A DNA stretch of 14,719 nucleotides from Bacteroidales bacterium (GTDB taxonomy: Bacteria; Bacteroidota; Bacteroidia; Bacteroidales; GCA-2711565). Of the stretch, positions 6,912 to 14,349 are shown piece by piece. Made by a program: the position numbers and the translations under genes. Position 1 is the stretch's first letter; every line of letters begins with the position of its first letter. Under the pieces are notes generated by a model. It searched no databases. It was not told where the DNA came from and saw only the letters and a list, made by a program, of their open reading frames with translations. Location of the stretch: the NCBI GenBank assembly GCA_029938505.1, contig JAOZUV010000017.1, positions 1-14,719 of the forward strand, in the 5' to 3' direction.

Positions 6912-7745
6912 TTAGCAGTTTTCACAGTCAATACCCTTTTCATATTGATGCATCGCTCGCATACTCATACCCATATTTGAAAAACCTCCATCATTGAATA
7001 GATTTTGCATCGTAACCTTACGCGTCAAGTCTGAGAATAAAGTAACACAATAATCGGCACACTCTAAGGCCGTAGCATTACCTAATGGTGACATTCTTTC
7101 CGTAAAATCCATTAATCCCTCTAAATCGCGGATTCCACTTCCAGCTGTTGTTGGTGTAGGTGATTGAGAAACTGTGTTAATACGAATTTTCTTTTCGCGA
7201 CCATAAATATATCCAAAACTTCTGGCTATTGATTCAAGCAATGCCTTAGCATCAGCCATATCATTATAACCAAATAAGGTTCTTTGAGCAGCAATGTATG
7301 AAAGAGCTACTACCGATCCCCAGTCGTTTATAGCATCATGTTTGAATGCAGTTTGTATAACTTTATGAAATGAAACAGCAGAGATATCGAGGGTTTTCTG
7401 GAGGTAATTATAATCCAAATCACTATAAACTCTTTTCTTACGAACATTTAATGACATTCCGATAGAATGTAATATAAAATCAACTTTTCCACCTAAGTGA
7501 TCCATCGATTTTACAAATAATTCATTCAAATCTTTTTCGCTCGTAGCATCCGCAGGAATTACAATTGAATCTGTTTTCTCAGCTAATTTATCAATTGTGC
7601 CAAATCGAATAGAGGTAGGTGTATTAGTAAGAGTAAATATAGCGCCTTCTTCGTAAGCTCTTTCAGCTACTTTCCAAGCAATAGATTTTTCATCCAATGC
7701 TCCAAATATAATTCCTTTTTTTCCTTTTAGTAAATTGTACGACAT
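6912..7745 (-). CDS. fabI: Enoyl-[acyl-carrier-protein] reductase (NADH), FabI
   Basis: FabI catalyses the last step of each fatty-acid elongation cycle, reducing trans-2-enoyl-ACP in the cytoplasm. The 277-residue protein has the atypical short-chain dehydrogenase signature of FabI: the glycine-poor cofactor loop IIFGALDEKSIAWKVAE (12-28), the PADAT loop (64-68), HSIGM (93-97) at the cofactor site, and the catalytic Tyr160-x6-Lys167 in FGYNDMADAK, with a second Tyr at 150. The region SQSPTPTTAGSGI follows, near the substrate-binding flap, and RKVTMQNLFNDGGFSNMGMS lies near the end. Length is normal for the Bacteroidota form. The tail ends CENC, with an extra nearby Cys pair that I do not regard as conserved. 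Its stop lies 13 bp from that of the convergent gene, and it is separated from recN by 103 bp with its own promoter box, so it is probably transcribed separately. Confidence 0.96.
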   Translation of the reverse strand: MSYNLLKGKKGIIFGALDEKSIAWKVAERAYEEGAIFTLTNTPTSIRFGTIDKLAEKTDSIVIPADATSEKDLNELFVKSMDHLGGKVDFILHSIGMSLNVRKKRVYSDLDYNYLQKTLDISAVSFHKVIQTAFKHDAINDWGSVVALSYIAAQRTLFGYNDMADAKALLESIARSFGYIYGREKKIRINTVSQSPTPTTAGSGIRDLEGLMDFTERMSPLGNATALECADYCVTLFSDLTRKVTMQNLFNDGGFSNMGMSMRAMHQYEKGIDCENC

Positions 7746-7780
7746 AGCTTCTTAATTAGTTTTGTAGTAGTTTATGCGAG

Positions 7781-7788
7781 CAAAATTA
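7781..7788 (-). promoter_or_regulatory. Putative -7 box for fabI
   Basis: The minus strand reads TAATTTTG, matching TAnnTTTG, ending 36 nt before the fabI ATG. No clear -33 TTTG was found at the usual distance. The 103-bp gap to recN supports a separate promoter. Confidence 0.45.
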
Positions 7789-7848
7789 ACAATTTTATTT
7801 ATAATGAATAAAAATAAACAGTTTAAATCACTAATATATATATAAATC

Positions 7849-9504
7849 TTAATTGGAGAGTAATACTTTGGCATTCTGTATAGCACTGTCATTAACTTCT
7901 GCCCCACTCATCATTTTTGCTATTTCTAAAATTCTTTCTTCTTTACTCAATTCTTCAATAACAGATTGTGTTGAATTTCCTTTATTATCTTTATAAACCC
8001 GAAAATGGGATTCTCCTTTTCCTGCAATTTGAGGCAAATGTGTTATTGTAATGACTTGCATATTTTCAGTCATTCCTACTAATATTTCGCCAACTTTATC
8101 AGCAACTTCACCCGAAACACCCATATCAATTTCATCAAAAACAATAGTTGGAAGTAATCGTCTTCCCGATATCATTGATTTTATGGCTAACATCAATCGA
8201 GAAAGCTCACCACCAGAAGCAATTCTACTAATTTCATTTAAGGCAGAACCTTTATTAGCATTGAATAAGAATTTAATTTTATCAATCCCTTCTTTTCCCA
8301 ATTCAGGCGCAGGCTCAATTAAAACACTAAATCGAGCATCCGGCATCCCCAATTGTTTAAGTTTATCAACAATACTCTCTTCTATGGCAAGAGTCGATTT
8401 AAACCTACTTTCAGATAAACTCATGGCAATTTCATTCAACAAATTTTCTTCTACAGCTATTTTTTTAGTTAAGCCATCAATTTGTTCATCAATAGAGACA
8501 ATTGATTGTAGTTGTTCATCCAAACGATCACGCAATTCAATCAATTCTTCAACAGTCTGAAGCCTATGTTTTTGCTGCAATTGATATATTAAATCCAGCC
8601 TTTCGGTAATCTCATTAAGTTTCAATGGATCAATATTTACAGTTTCACCTATTAAATTCAATTCACTACTAACATCTTTTAACTCGATTAAACTAGTTGT
8701 AATCCGTTCAGCAATTCCTTCGGAAGCAGGATGAAGTGATGCGATTTTTGAAATTGATTTTTGAATATCCGTTAAAAGATCAAGAGCATTGATTTCTGAA
8801 TTCTCCAATTTATCAGAAGCCTCAAGCATAGCCAACTTAATCTCTTCAGCATGTGATAATAATTTCAAATCATCTTCCAATTCCTGTTGTTCATCTTTCT
8901 GTAATTTAGCTTGCTCAAGTTCATCAAATTGAAACTGGACATAGTCCATATCAGTTTTAGCTTTGGCATCAATATCTTTTAAGTCAAGTAATTCCTTTAC
9001 ATGCTTTTTATATCCAAAATATTTTTCTTGATAGGCTTTAAGTTCATTATCAATTCCTGCATAACTATCCACCACAGCCAATTGAAAATTAGCATCATTT
9101 AATGTCATGGTTTCGTGTTGCGAATGGATATTTACCAATCGATCGCCTAATTGTTTAAGAATAGGTAAAGTAACAGGAGTATCATTTATAAATGCGCGAG
9201 ATTTACCACTAGGAGCAATTTCTCTACGCAATATACTTTGTGATTCAAAATCTAAATCATTCTCCGTAAAAAAATGCTCCAAGTCATAATCGGCGATAGC
9301 AAAACTTCCTTCGATGATACACTTTTTGCTTTCATTTTTCAAAACTTTTGAATCTGCTCTGGAACCAAGTATCAACGATAAAGCACCCAACATAATGGAC
9401 TTACCAGCACCAGTTTCACCAGTAATTACTGAAAATCCTTTCGAAAACTGGATATCCAATTTTTCAATTAGCGCATAATTTTCTATAAAGAGATTTTGAA
9501 GCAT
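7849..9504 (-). CDS. recN: DNA repair protein RecN
   Basis: RecN is an SMC-like cytoplasmic ATPase that acts at DNA double-strand breaks and promotes RecA-dependent repair. The 551 residues are the usual length. The N-terminal half-ATPase carries the Walker A motif GETGAGKSIMLGAL (residues 29-42) after the typical start LQNLFIENYALIEKLDIQF. A long central segment (about 160-370) is rich in Lys, Glu and Leu and forms the paired coiled coils. The C-terminal half has the ABC signature ASGGELSRLMLAIK (from about 429), the Walker B motif TIVFDEIDMGVSG (about 453-465) and the switch His in ITITHLPQIAG. It follows the DUF4835 gene by 81 bp and has its own promoter box, which would allow induction apart from the upstream operon. 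No SOS box was recognised. Confidence 0.97.
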   Translation of the reverse strand: MLQNLFIENYALIEKLDIQFSKGFSVITGETGAGKSIMLGALSLILGSRADSKVLKNESKKCIIEGSFAIADYDLEHFFTENDLDFESQSILRREIAPSGKSRAFINDTPVTLPILKQLGDRLVNIHSQHETMTLNDANFQLAVVDSYAGIDNELKAYQEKYFGYKKHVKELLDLKDIDAKAKTDMDYVQFQFDELEQAKLQKDEQQELEDDLKLLSHAEEIKLAMLEASDKLENSEINALDLLTDIQKSISKIASLHPASEGIAERITTSLIELKDVSSELNLIGETVNIDPLKLNEITERLDLIYQLQQKHRLQTVEELIELRDRLDEQLQSIVSIDEQIDGLTKKIAVEENLLNEIAMSLSESRFKSTLAIEESIVDKLKQLGMPDARFSVLIEPAPELGKEGIDKIKFLFNANKGSALNEISRIASGGELSRLMLAIKSMISGRRLLPTIVFDEIDMGVSGEVADKVGEILVGMTENMQVITITHLPQIAGKGESHFRVYKDNKGNSTQSVIEELSKEERILEIAKMMSGAEVNDSAIQNAKVLLSN

Positions 9505-9525
9505 TTAGCAATTTTTCTGTTCAAA

Positions 9526-9533
9526 CAAAGTTA
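9526..9533 (-). promoter_or_regulatory. Putative -7 box for recN
   Basis: The minus strand reads TAACTTTG, matching TAnnTTTG, and ends 22 nt before the recN ATG. The -33 element is not clear. The 81-bp gap after the DUF4835 gene makes an internal promoter reasonable. Confidence 0.45.
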
Positions 9534-9585
9534 AAAAATTAATCGATTTTATTAAATAAAAGCAAGTTCGCTTTAAGGAGTATTT

Positions 9586-10485
9586 CTATTGACTTTTTAA
9601 AATCGCTTGATATTTAGAACTATTAGCAGGATCAATTTTAGTTAGAATATTTACAGCCTCTGTTTTTTCCATAACAGAACCCTCTGAATACAATTCAATA
9701 AATTCATTGCGCTTAGCCTCTAAAATCAATTGAAGGAAAAATAAATTCGGACGTTCATTATATACCGTTTTCAGGAGATTCAGGTTTTGAGTAATTTTAG
9801 CACGCCCTTCAGTTGTATTATCTGTTAATACATCCAAGCCTAATCGGTGGTATTCATAGATAAACTGACGAATTGATCGATAGGAAGGATTTAATAAATT
9901 CTCGACCATCCAATAACGATTCTTGGTACTTTCATAGGCTTTCCATCCACCATAAGGTGACGATTGTGCAGCATTGGCAATAGCTTGTGCCCGTTCATAA
10001 AAAGGATTTCCACCATTCAACGAAAATGAATCGAAATCCATCCCTAAAAACAGATACAAATAGTAAGCTACGACGGAAGTCAGATTTGAAGTATAAGTAT
10101 TTTCTGTAAAATCCAAGGATTGATTTTCAATATAACGAAACTGAATATTTTCATCAATATAATTGAAAAGAACACTATTATAAGTTGTATTAAAAACTGG
10201 CCGGCGAAGAGCCAAATTTACCCTTCCCTTAAATTCATCTGTCGAAATCCGCGATTCAATAGTAATCATCATCGAACATTCAATTCGCTCCTCCCCTTGA
10301 AACTGATAATTGGTCCAAACTCTATTATTGATAAATTCATTTAGGGAAATTTGTAGGCTTTCAAACACTCGTTTATCGGTACCTTCAATACGTGAAGAGT
10401 TTACAGAAACACTGCAAAGAAATTCTTGAGAATAAGATTGAAAAGTGATAAATAATATAAAAATTAATCCTGCGAACCTTTTCAT
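9586..10485 (-). CDS. DUF4835 family exported protein (possibly the family labelled PorD)
   Basis: This 299-residue protein has a clean N-terminal signal peptide (MKRFAGLIFILFITFQSYSQ, cleavage before EF) and is expected in the periplasm or at the outer membrane. After it, SVSVNSSRIEGTDKRVFESL, LNEFINNRVWTNYQFQGEER and IECSMMITI match my recollection of the DUF4835 family, which is usually near 300 residues. I also recall some databases naming this family type IX secretion protein PorD; I could not verify that here. Other landmarks are YLYLFLGMDFDSFS and a C-terminal half rich in helices (NRYWMVENLLNPSYRSIRQF, YHRLGLDVL). It starts 17 bp after coaBC, so it belongs to the bamD-rpoZ-coaBC transcript. 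Neighbouring bamD fits an envelope role, but the molecular function is not evident from sequence. Confidence 0.82.
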   Translation of the reverse strand: MKRFAGLIFILFITFQSYSQEFLCSVSVNSSRIEGTDKRVFESLQISLNEFINNRVWTNYQFQGEERIECSMMITIESRISTDEFKGRVNLALRRPVFNTTYNSVLFNYIDENIQFRYIENQSLDFTENTYTSNLTSVVAYYLYLFLGMDFDSFSLNGGNPFYERAQAIANAAQSSPYGGWKAYESTKNRYWMVENLLNPSYRSIRQFIYEYHRLGLDVLTDNTTEGRAKITQNLNLLKTVYNERPNLFFLQLILEAKRNEFIELYSEGSVMEKTEAVNILTKIDPANSSKYQAILKSQ

Positions 10486-10502
10486 AAAATTTTGTATTCG
10501 TG

Positions 10503-11705
10503 TTAGGGAGCAATCAAAGAAACAACTTTTTGTACAATATCAATAGCAACTTCTTTTTTTGATTTTAATTCAAATTCATCAATATTACCCTTACTATCAA
10601 TTATCGTCACCTTATTTGTTGAATGTCCAAAACCAGCTCCACCATCATTTAATGAATTAAGAACGATAAAGTCGAGCTTTTTATTTTTCAATTTCTTTTT
10701 GGCATTCTCCAATTCGTTATCCGTTTCTAAAGCAAAACCTACTAATAACTGTTTTTTAGTTTTTAGCTTTCCAAGTTTAGCTAATATATCAAGCGTTGGA
10801 GTTAGCTTAATATCAGTCGTTTTAGTCGATTTTTTAATTTTCTGAGAAGCTATCTGAGCAGGTTTATAATCAGCAACGGCAGCAGATAAAATTGCAATAT
10901 CTACATCCGAAAATTTTTCAATACTATCCTCGTACATTTCATCAGCGCTTTGAACACGAATTAATTGAATGTTTGGATGTTCAATATTAAGATGTGTAGG
11001 ACCACTAATAAGGGTGACTTTTGCTCCTCTTGAGGCCAATTCTTCGGCCAACGAATAACCCATTAAACCAGATGAATGATTTCCAATAAATCTTACAGGA
11101 TCAATAGCTTCGTAAGTGGGGCCAGCAGTAACTAAAACTGATTTATTTTCTAACTCAGCTTTTTTTTTTAAGAGTTCCTGGATGATCTTAAATAATTCTT
11201 CAGGCTCTTCCATCCTACCTTCTCCACAAAGACCACTAGCCAACTCACCTTCAGTAGGTTCAATAATTATATGCCCAAAAGCTTTTAAGCGAGAAACATT
11301 TTCTTTAGTAGAAGGATGTTTATACATATCCAAATCCATAGCTGGAGCAAGAACAACAGGACATTTTGCAGATAAATAGGTTGTAACAAGCAAATTATCA
11401 GCAATTCCATTTACCAATTTTCCCATAGTGGAAGCAGTAAGTGGAGCTATTAAAAATAAATCAGCCCACATTCCCAGTTCAACATGGCTATTCCATTCGC
11501 CTGATTCAGGATTGTGAAAATCGGTTAAAATTGGATTCCCTGATAATGTTGAAAGAGTTAATGGAGTTACAAATTCATGAGCCATGGGGCTAAACAAAAT
11601 TTGCACTTCAGCACCTGCCTTTTTCAAAAGGCGCACCAAAAGAGGAATTTTGTAGGCAGCAATGCCTCCAGTAATTCCAATAAGGATTTTTTTTCCTGAC
11701 AACAT
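10503..11705 (-). CDS. coaBC: Bifunctional phosphopantothenoylcysteine synthetase/decarboxylase CoaBC (Dfp)
   Basis: CoaBC carries out two steps of coenzyme A synthesis: ligation of cysteine to 4'-phosphopantothenate, then FMN-dependent decarboxylation to 4'-phosphopantetheine. The 400 residues match the fused enzyme. The N-terminal CoaC half has the flavin-binding start KILIGITGGIAAYK (6-19), catalytic His74 in SHVELGMWAD, the FMN loop APLTASTMGKLVNGIADNLL (87-106), PAMDLDMY (121-128) and the substrate-clamp Cys160 in SGLCGEGRM. The C-terminal CoaB half starts near 187 with SVLVTAGPTYEAIDPVRFIG, followed by NHSSGLMG, AAVADYKP (275-282), a Lys-rich KIKKSTKT segment and LVGFALET (321-328). The classical PxMNxxMW motif reads PAMDLDMY here, which I believe is usual in this phylum. 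It starts 19 bp after the rpoZ stop. Confidence 0.96.
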   Translation of the reverse strand: MLSGKKILIGITGGIAAYKIPLLVRLLKKAGAEVQILFSPMAHEFVTPLTLSTLSGNPILTDFHNPESGEWNSHVELGMWADLFLIAPLTASTMGKLVNGIADNLLVTTYLSAKCPVVLAPAMDLDMYKHPSTKENVSRLKAFGHIIIEPTEGELASGLCGEGRMEEPEELFKIIQELLKKKAELENKSVLVTAGPTYEAIDPVRFIGNHSSGLMGYSLAEELASRGAKVTLISGPTHLNIEHPNIQLIRVQSADEMYEDSIEKFSDVDIAILSAAVADYKPAQIASQKIKKSTKTTDIKLTPTLDILAKLGKLKTKKQLLVGFALETDNELENAKKKLKNKKLDFIVLNSLNDGGAGFGHSTNKVTIIDSKGNIDEFELKSKKEVAIDIVQKVVSLIAP

Positions 11706-11724
11706 ATTTTGAGATCAGAGAGAA

Positions 11725-12054
11725 TTAGTTTTTCTCTTCTGCATCTGGGTTTCTGAAATAAATTTGTTCATTTAAAAATTCATGAACAGCAATTAGTGTT
11801 GGTTTTGGCAATTGCTCGTAATATTTTGCAATTTCAATTTGCTCCCTATTTTCAAATATTTCTTCCAAGTTATCGGTTGGACTTGCAAATTCAGCAATTT
11901 TTTGATTTAACTCATCCTTAATTTCCAAACCAATTTGGTTGGCTCTTTTAGCCATTATTGCTACGTTTTCGTAAATATTACCAGTTTGCTCATAAAACTC
12001 ATTTTTGTTTCTGGTAACAGCTGTTGTGTCAGTTTTAACTTTTTTATAATCCAT
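11725..12054 (-). CDS. rpoZ: DNA-directed RNA polymerase omega subunit (Bacteroidota type)
   Basis: This is the small omega subunit, which helps assemble RNA polymerase around the beta-prime subunit. At 109 residues it is the size of the Bacteroidota form. The Rpb6/omega core is seen at about residues 25-45 as TGNIYENVAIMAKRANQIG, with the usual Asn-x-Tyr-Glu start and the Ala-x-Arg-Ala helix. The C-terminal part, PKPTLIAVHEFLNEQIYFR, is typical of this lineage. The gene begins one base after the bamD stop, implying tight coupling, and leads into coaBC 19 bp later. These linked genes serve envelope assembly, transcription and cofactor synthesis, a conserved growth-linked cluster in Bacteroidota. 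Confidence 0.9.
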   Translation of the reverse strand: MDYKKVKTDTTAVTRNKNEFYEQTGNIYENVAIMAKRANQIGLEIKDELNQKIAEFASPTDNLEEIFENREQIEIAKYYEQLPKPTLIAVHEFLNEQIYFRNPDAEEKN

Positions 12055-12055
12055 C

Positions 12056-12856
12056 TTAATTGATTTCTAGGTGTGATAAGGCTTTTTGATAAATATTGTT
12101 TGCTTCTTTCAAATACTGACTTTCAGGAAAATCTTTAACAAATTTCTCATAAGCAGTTTTTGTAAGTTCATAGCGTTCTTTTTGTTTATCTTCAATACTT
12201 TTAGAAGCATATGTATATCTTGCTTTTAAAATAGTATATAATATTTCTTCTCTTTTTAAAGTCTCAGGATAATCTTCCAGCACATTTTGCAGTGCGATAA
12301 CTGATGCCTGATAGTCACCTATCTTATAAAAAAGATAAGCATTGTCATAATCTTTTCCCTCAAGTTTCTCTCTCAATTTATCAAGCAAATCATTACATTC
12401 AGGAATTCGTTTACTATTGGGATACAAGTCTATAAAAACTTGAAATTCCTTGATTGCTTCCATCGTTGTGTTTTGATCTAAGGAAGTTCGCGGTGAATCC
12501 AAATAATAACAATAGGCAGACATGTACTTTGCTTCCTCTGCATTTTCGCTTTTTGAAAAATCTTTAGCAAATTTATTAAAGTAATGGCTTCCAAGCACAT
12601 AATCTCTTTCTTGAAAATAACAATTAGCGATATAATAATTTAATTGCTCATCTTTTGGAGTACCCCTAAATCTTGATCTTAAATCTTCAAATAAACGAAG
12701 GGCTTTAAAGTATTTACCTTCTTCATAATAGTCAACAGCAATATTAAATTTACCTCCAGCATCCGAGCTATCATTTAATACTTTCTGAAATTTGCTACAT
12801 GATACAAGCATAGTAACCATAACAACAACTAATAATATATTCCCCTTTTTAATCAT
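12056..12856 (-). CDS. bamD: Outer-membrane protein assembly lipoprotein BamD
   Basis: BamD is an essential periplasm-facing lipoprotein of the BAM complex, which folds beta-barrel proteins into the outer membrane with BamA. From the ATG at 12856 the protein has 266 residues: MIKKGNILLVVVMVTMLVSC, with lipobox LVSC and Cys20 as the lipidated residue. A longer reading from TTG at 12871 adds five residues and is less likely. The mature protein is a chain of tetratricopeptide-type helix pairs, about five: FNIAVDYYEEGKYFKALRLF, YYIANCYFQERDYVLGSHYF, AKYMSAYCYYLDSP, YDNAYLFYKIGDYQASVIAL and a C-terminal pair ending YQKALSHLEIN. It heads the minus-strand operon and is divergent from the alpha-oxoamine synthase gene, with 194 bp between the two starts. 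Confidence 0.93.
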   Translation of the reverse strand: MIKKGNILLVVVMVTMLVSCSKFQKVLNDSSDAGGKFNIAVDYYEEGKYFKALRLFEDLRSRFRGTPKDEQLNYYIANCYFQERDYVLGSHYFNKFAKDFSKSENAEEAKYMSAYCYYLDSPRTSLDQNTTMEAIKEFQVFIDLYPNSKRIPECNDLLDKLREKLEGKDYDNAYLFYKIGDYQASVIALQNVLEDYPETLKREEILYTILKARYTYASKSIEDKQKERYELTKTAYEKFVKDFPESQYLKEANNIYQKALSHLEIN

Positions 12857-12893
12857 GGCGCAAAAATACAATTTTTATTTATATCATAAACAT

Positions 12894-12901
12894 CAAATTT
12901 A
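12894..12901 (-). promoter_or_regulatory. Putative -7 box for the bamD operon
   Basis: The minus strand reads TAAATTTG, matching TAnnTTTG, ending 38 nt before the bamD ATG. A TTG lies 16 nt upstream, somewhat closer than the usual 19 or so. A second match, TATTTTTG at 12861-12868, ends only 5 nt before the ATG; if used, it would make a nearly leaderless message. Confidence 0.4.
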
Positions 12902-12985
12902 CAACACATTTTATTTACAATTAAGCCTTTGTAAGGTTTTAACTTTTTTTAATAGTTCTAAATTTAAAATCCATTCAGAACGAGA

Positions 12986-13016
12986 TTTGCAATGAGGATT
13001 TTTATTCATACTTTTG
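12986..13016 (+). promoter_or_regulatory. Strong Bacteroidota-type promoter for the alpha-oxoamine synthase gene
   Basis: TTTG at 12986-12989 and TACTTTTG at 13009-13016 are separated by 19 nt. Both elements and the spacing fit the housekeeping promoter consensus of Bacteroidota (-33 TTTG, -7 TAnnTTTG). The box ends 35 nt before the GTG start at 13051. This is the best promoter in the window. Confidence 0.7.
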
Positions 13017-13050
13017 CACAATTATTACAAACTAATTAAAACAATATAAA

Positions 13051-14295
13051 GTGGATATTTTCGATAAATGTACCAGCAGAATGGGTGATCTTGGAATCTA
13101 CGCAGATCAAGCCCACGGTTATTACGCATTTCCTAAACTCGAAGGTGAAATTTCTCCTCGAATGATGTTTAATGGCAAAGAATGTCTTACCTGGAGTTTA
13201 AATAACTATCTAGGATTAGCAAACCACCCAGAGGTTAGAAAAGCAGATGCTGATGCTGCTGCAGAATTCGGGATGGCTTATCCTATGGGAGCCAGAATGA
13301 TGTCGGGACAAACAAAATACCACGAGCAATTAGAAGATGAGCTAGCTGCTTTTGTAGGTCGCGAATCTGCTTTTTTATTGAATTATGGTTACCAAGGTAT
13401 GTTATCAATTATTGACTGCTTGGTTGATCGTAAAGATGTGATTGTTTATGATTCAGAAGCACATGCTTGTATTATTGATGGCATGCGACTTCATATTGGT
13501 AAACGTTTTGTTTATCCTCATAACAATATTGAAAATCTTAAAAAGCAATTAGGAAGAGCAAAAAAAATAACTTCTGAAACAGGTGGCGGTATTTTAGTTA
13601 TTACCGAAGGTGTTTATGGAATGTCGGGTGATTTAGGGAAACTTAAAGAAATTACGGAACTTAAAAAAGATTTTGATTTCCGATTATTAGTAGATGACGC
13701 TCATGGTTTTGGAACTATGGGAGCTACAGGTGCTGGTACAGATGAGCACTTTGGTGTTCAAAATGAAGTTGATGTTTACTTTGGAACATTTGCAAAATCA
13801 ATGGCCGGTATCGGGGGATTTGTGGCAAGTAATAAAGAAATGGTTAAATACTTAGCCTATAATTTAAGATCACAAATTTATGCGAAGTCTTTGCCAATGC
13901 CAATGACCATCGGTGCTCTTAAAAGACTGGATATGATTCGAAATAGTACTTCTCAGAAAGATAAGCTTTGGATCATCGTAAATGCTCTACAAAAAGGATT
14001 AGTAGAAAATGGTTTAAATATTGGGGCAACAGAATCTCCTGTAACTCCTGTTTTATTAAATGGAACTGTTCCTGAGGCAACTCAAATCACATATGATCTT
14101 AGAGAAAACTTCAATATTTTCTGTTCAATTGTCACCTATCCTGTAGTACCAAAAGGAGTGATTATGCTTCGTTTAATTCCTACAGCTGTTCACTCCTTAG
14201 AAGATGTTGAATATACTGTAAAAGCATTTAAAGTGATCAAAGAAAAATTAGACAAAGGTGAATATCCAAATGTATTTGCTGAAGTCAACGTATAA
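13051..14295 (+). CDS. PLP-dependent alpha-oxoamine synthase (serine palmitoyltransferase-like)
   Basis: This 414-residue enzyme belongs to the fold-type I PLP family that joins an amino acid to an acyl thioester with loss of CO2: serine palmitoyltransferase, cysteate fatty-acyltransferase, KBL and BioF. Key residues are visible: WSLNNYLGLANHPEV near the start, the ring-stacking His138 in SEAHACIIDG, DDAHGFG (Asp215-His218, where an Asp contacts the PLP nitrogen) and the Schiff-base Lys249 in FGTFAKSMAGIGGFV. The C-terminal small domain contains VTPVLLNG and GVIMLRLIPTAVHS. KBL and BioF are less likely because no tdh or bio genes are adjacent, but the acyl and amino substrates cannot be read from sequence. 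A sphingolipid or sulfonolipid base is my inference from lineage. The start is GTG: an in-frame TAA at 13033 leaves no upstream alternative with ATG. A strong terminator begins 17 bp after the stop. Confidence 0.88.
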   Translation: MDIFDKCTSRMGDLGIYADQAHGYYAFPKLEGEISPRMMFNGKECLTWSLNNYLGLANHPEVRKADADAAAEFGMAYPMGARMMSGQTKYHEQLEDELAAFVGRESAFLLNYGYQGMLSIIDCLVDRKDVIVYDSEAHACIIDGMRLHIGKRFVYPHNNIENLKKQLGRAKKITSETGGGILVITEGVYGMSGDLGKLKEITELKKDFDFRLLVDDAHGFGTMGATGAGTDEHFGVQNEVDVYFGTFAKSMAGIGGFVASNKEMVKYLAYNLRSQIYAKSLPMPMTIGALKRLDMIRNSTSQKDKLWIIVNALQKGLVENGLNIGATESPVTPVLLNGTVPEATQITYDLRENFNIFCSIVTYPVVPKGVIMLRLIPTAVHSLEDVEYTVKAFKVIKEKLDKGEYPNVFAEVNV

Positions 14296-14311
14296 CACAT
14301 AGCATTTAAAT

Positions 14312-14349
14312 AAAAAAGCCCCCTAGCATTTTTGCTAAGGGGCTTTTTT
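14312..14349. terminator. Bidirectional intrinsic terminator between convergent genes
   Basis: Bases 14312-14328 pair with 14333-14349: an A run, AGCCCCCTAGCA, loop TTTT, then TGCTAAGGGGCT and a T run. One C-A mismatch interrupts the stem. The A and T runs on either side make it work in both directions, serving the synthase gene on the plus strand and the DUF6913 gene on the minus strand. Confidence 0.93.

Noticed and set aside
6885..6919. Possible terminator between the convergent STN and fabI genes: ACTG + CTAA against TTAGCAGT with a two-base bulge.
   Set aside because: The stem is short, bulged and AT-rich, with a 17-base loop, and both arms lie in or at coding ends. It is not strong enough to annotate.
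8051..8560. 169-codon plus-strand open frame inside recN.
   Set aside because: It lies antisense to the well-conserved central and C-terminal part of RecN, and its translation resembles no protein family I know.
9559..9574. Small hairpin AAAGC / GCTTT between the DUF4835 gene and recN.
   Set aside because: There are only five pairs and no clean T run. It may be a weak terminator but is within chance for this composition.
11323..11346. PAMDLDMY in place of the classical PxMNxxMW motif of CoaC.
   Set aside because: The other catalytic residues (His74, Cys160) are present, and I believe this variant is usual in Bacteroidota CoaBC proteins.
12857..12871. TTG start for bamD at 12871, adding five residues.
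   Set aside because: The ATG at 12856 gives a standard lipoprotein signal (positive start, hydrophobic core, LVSC), and the extension overlaps a promoter-like box.
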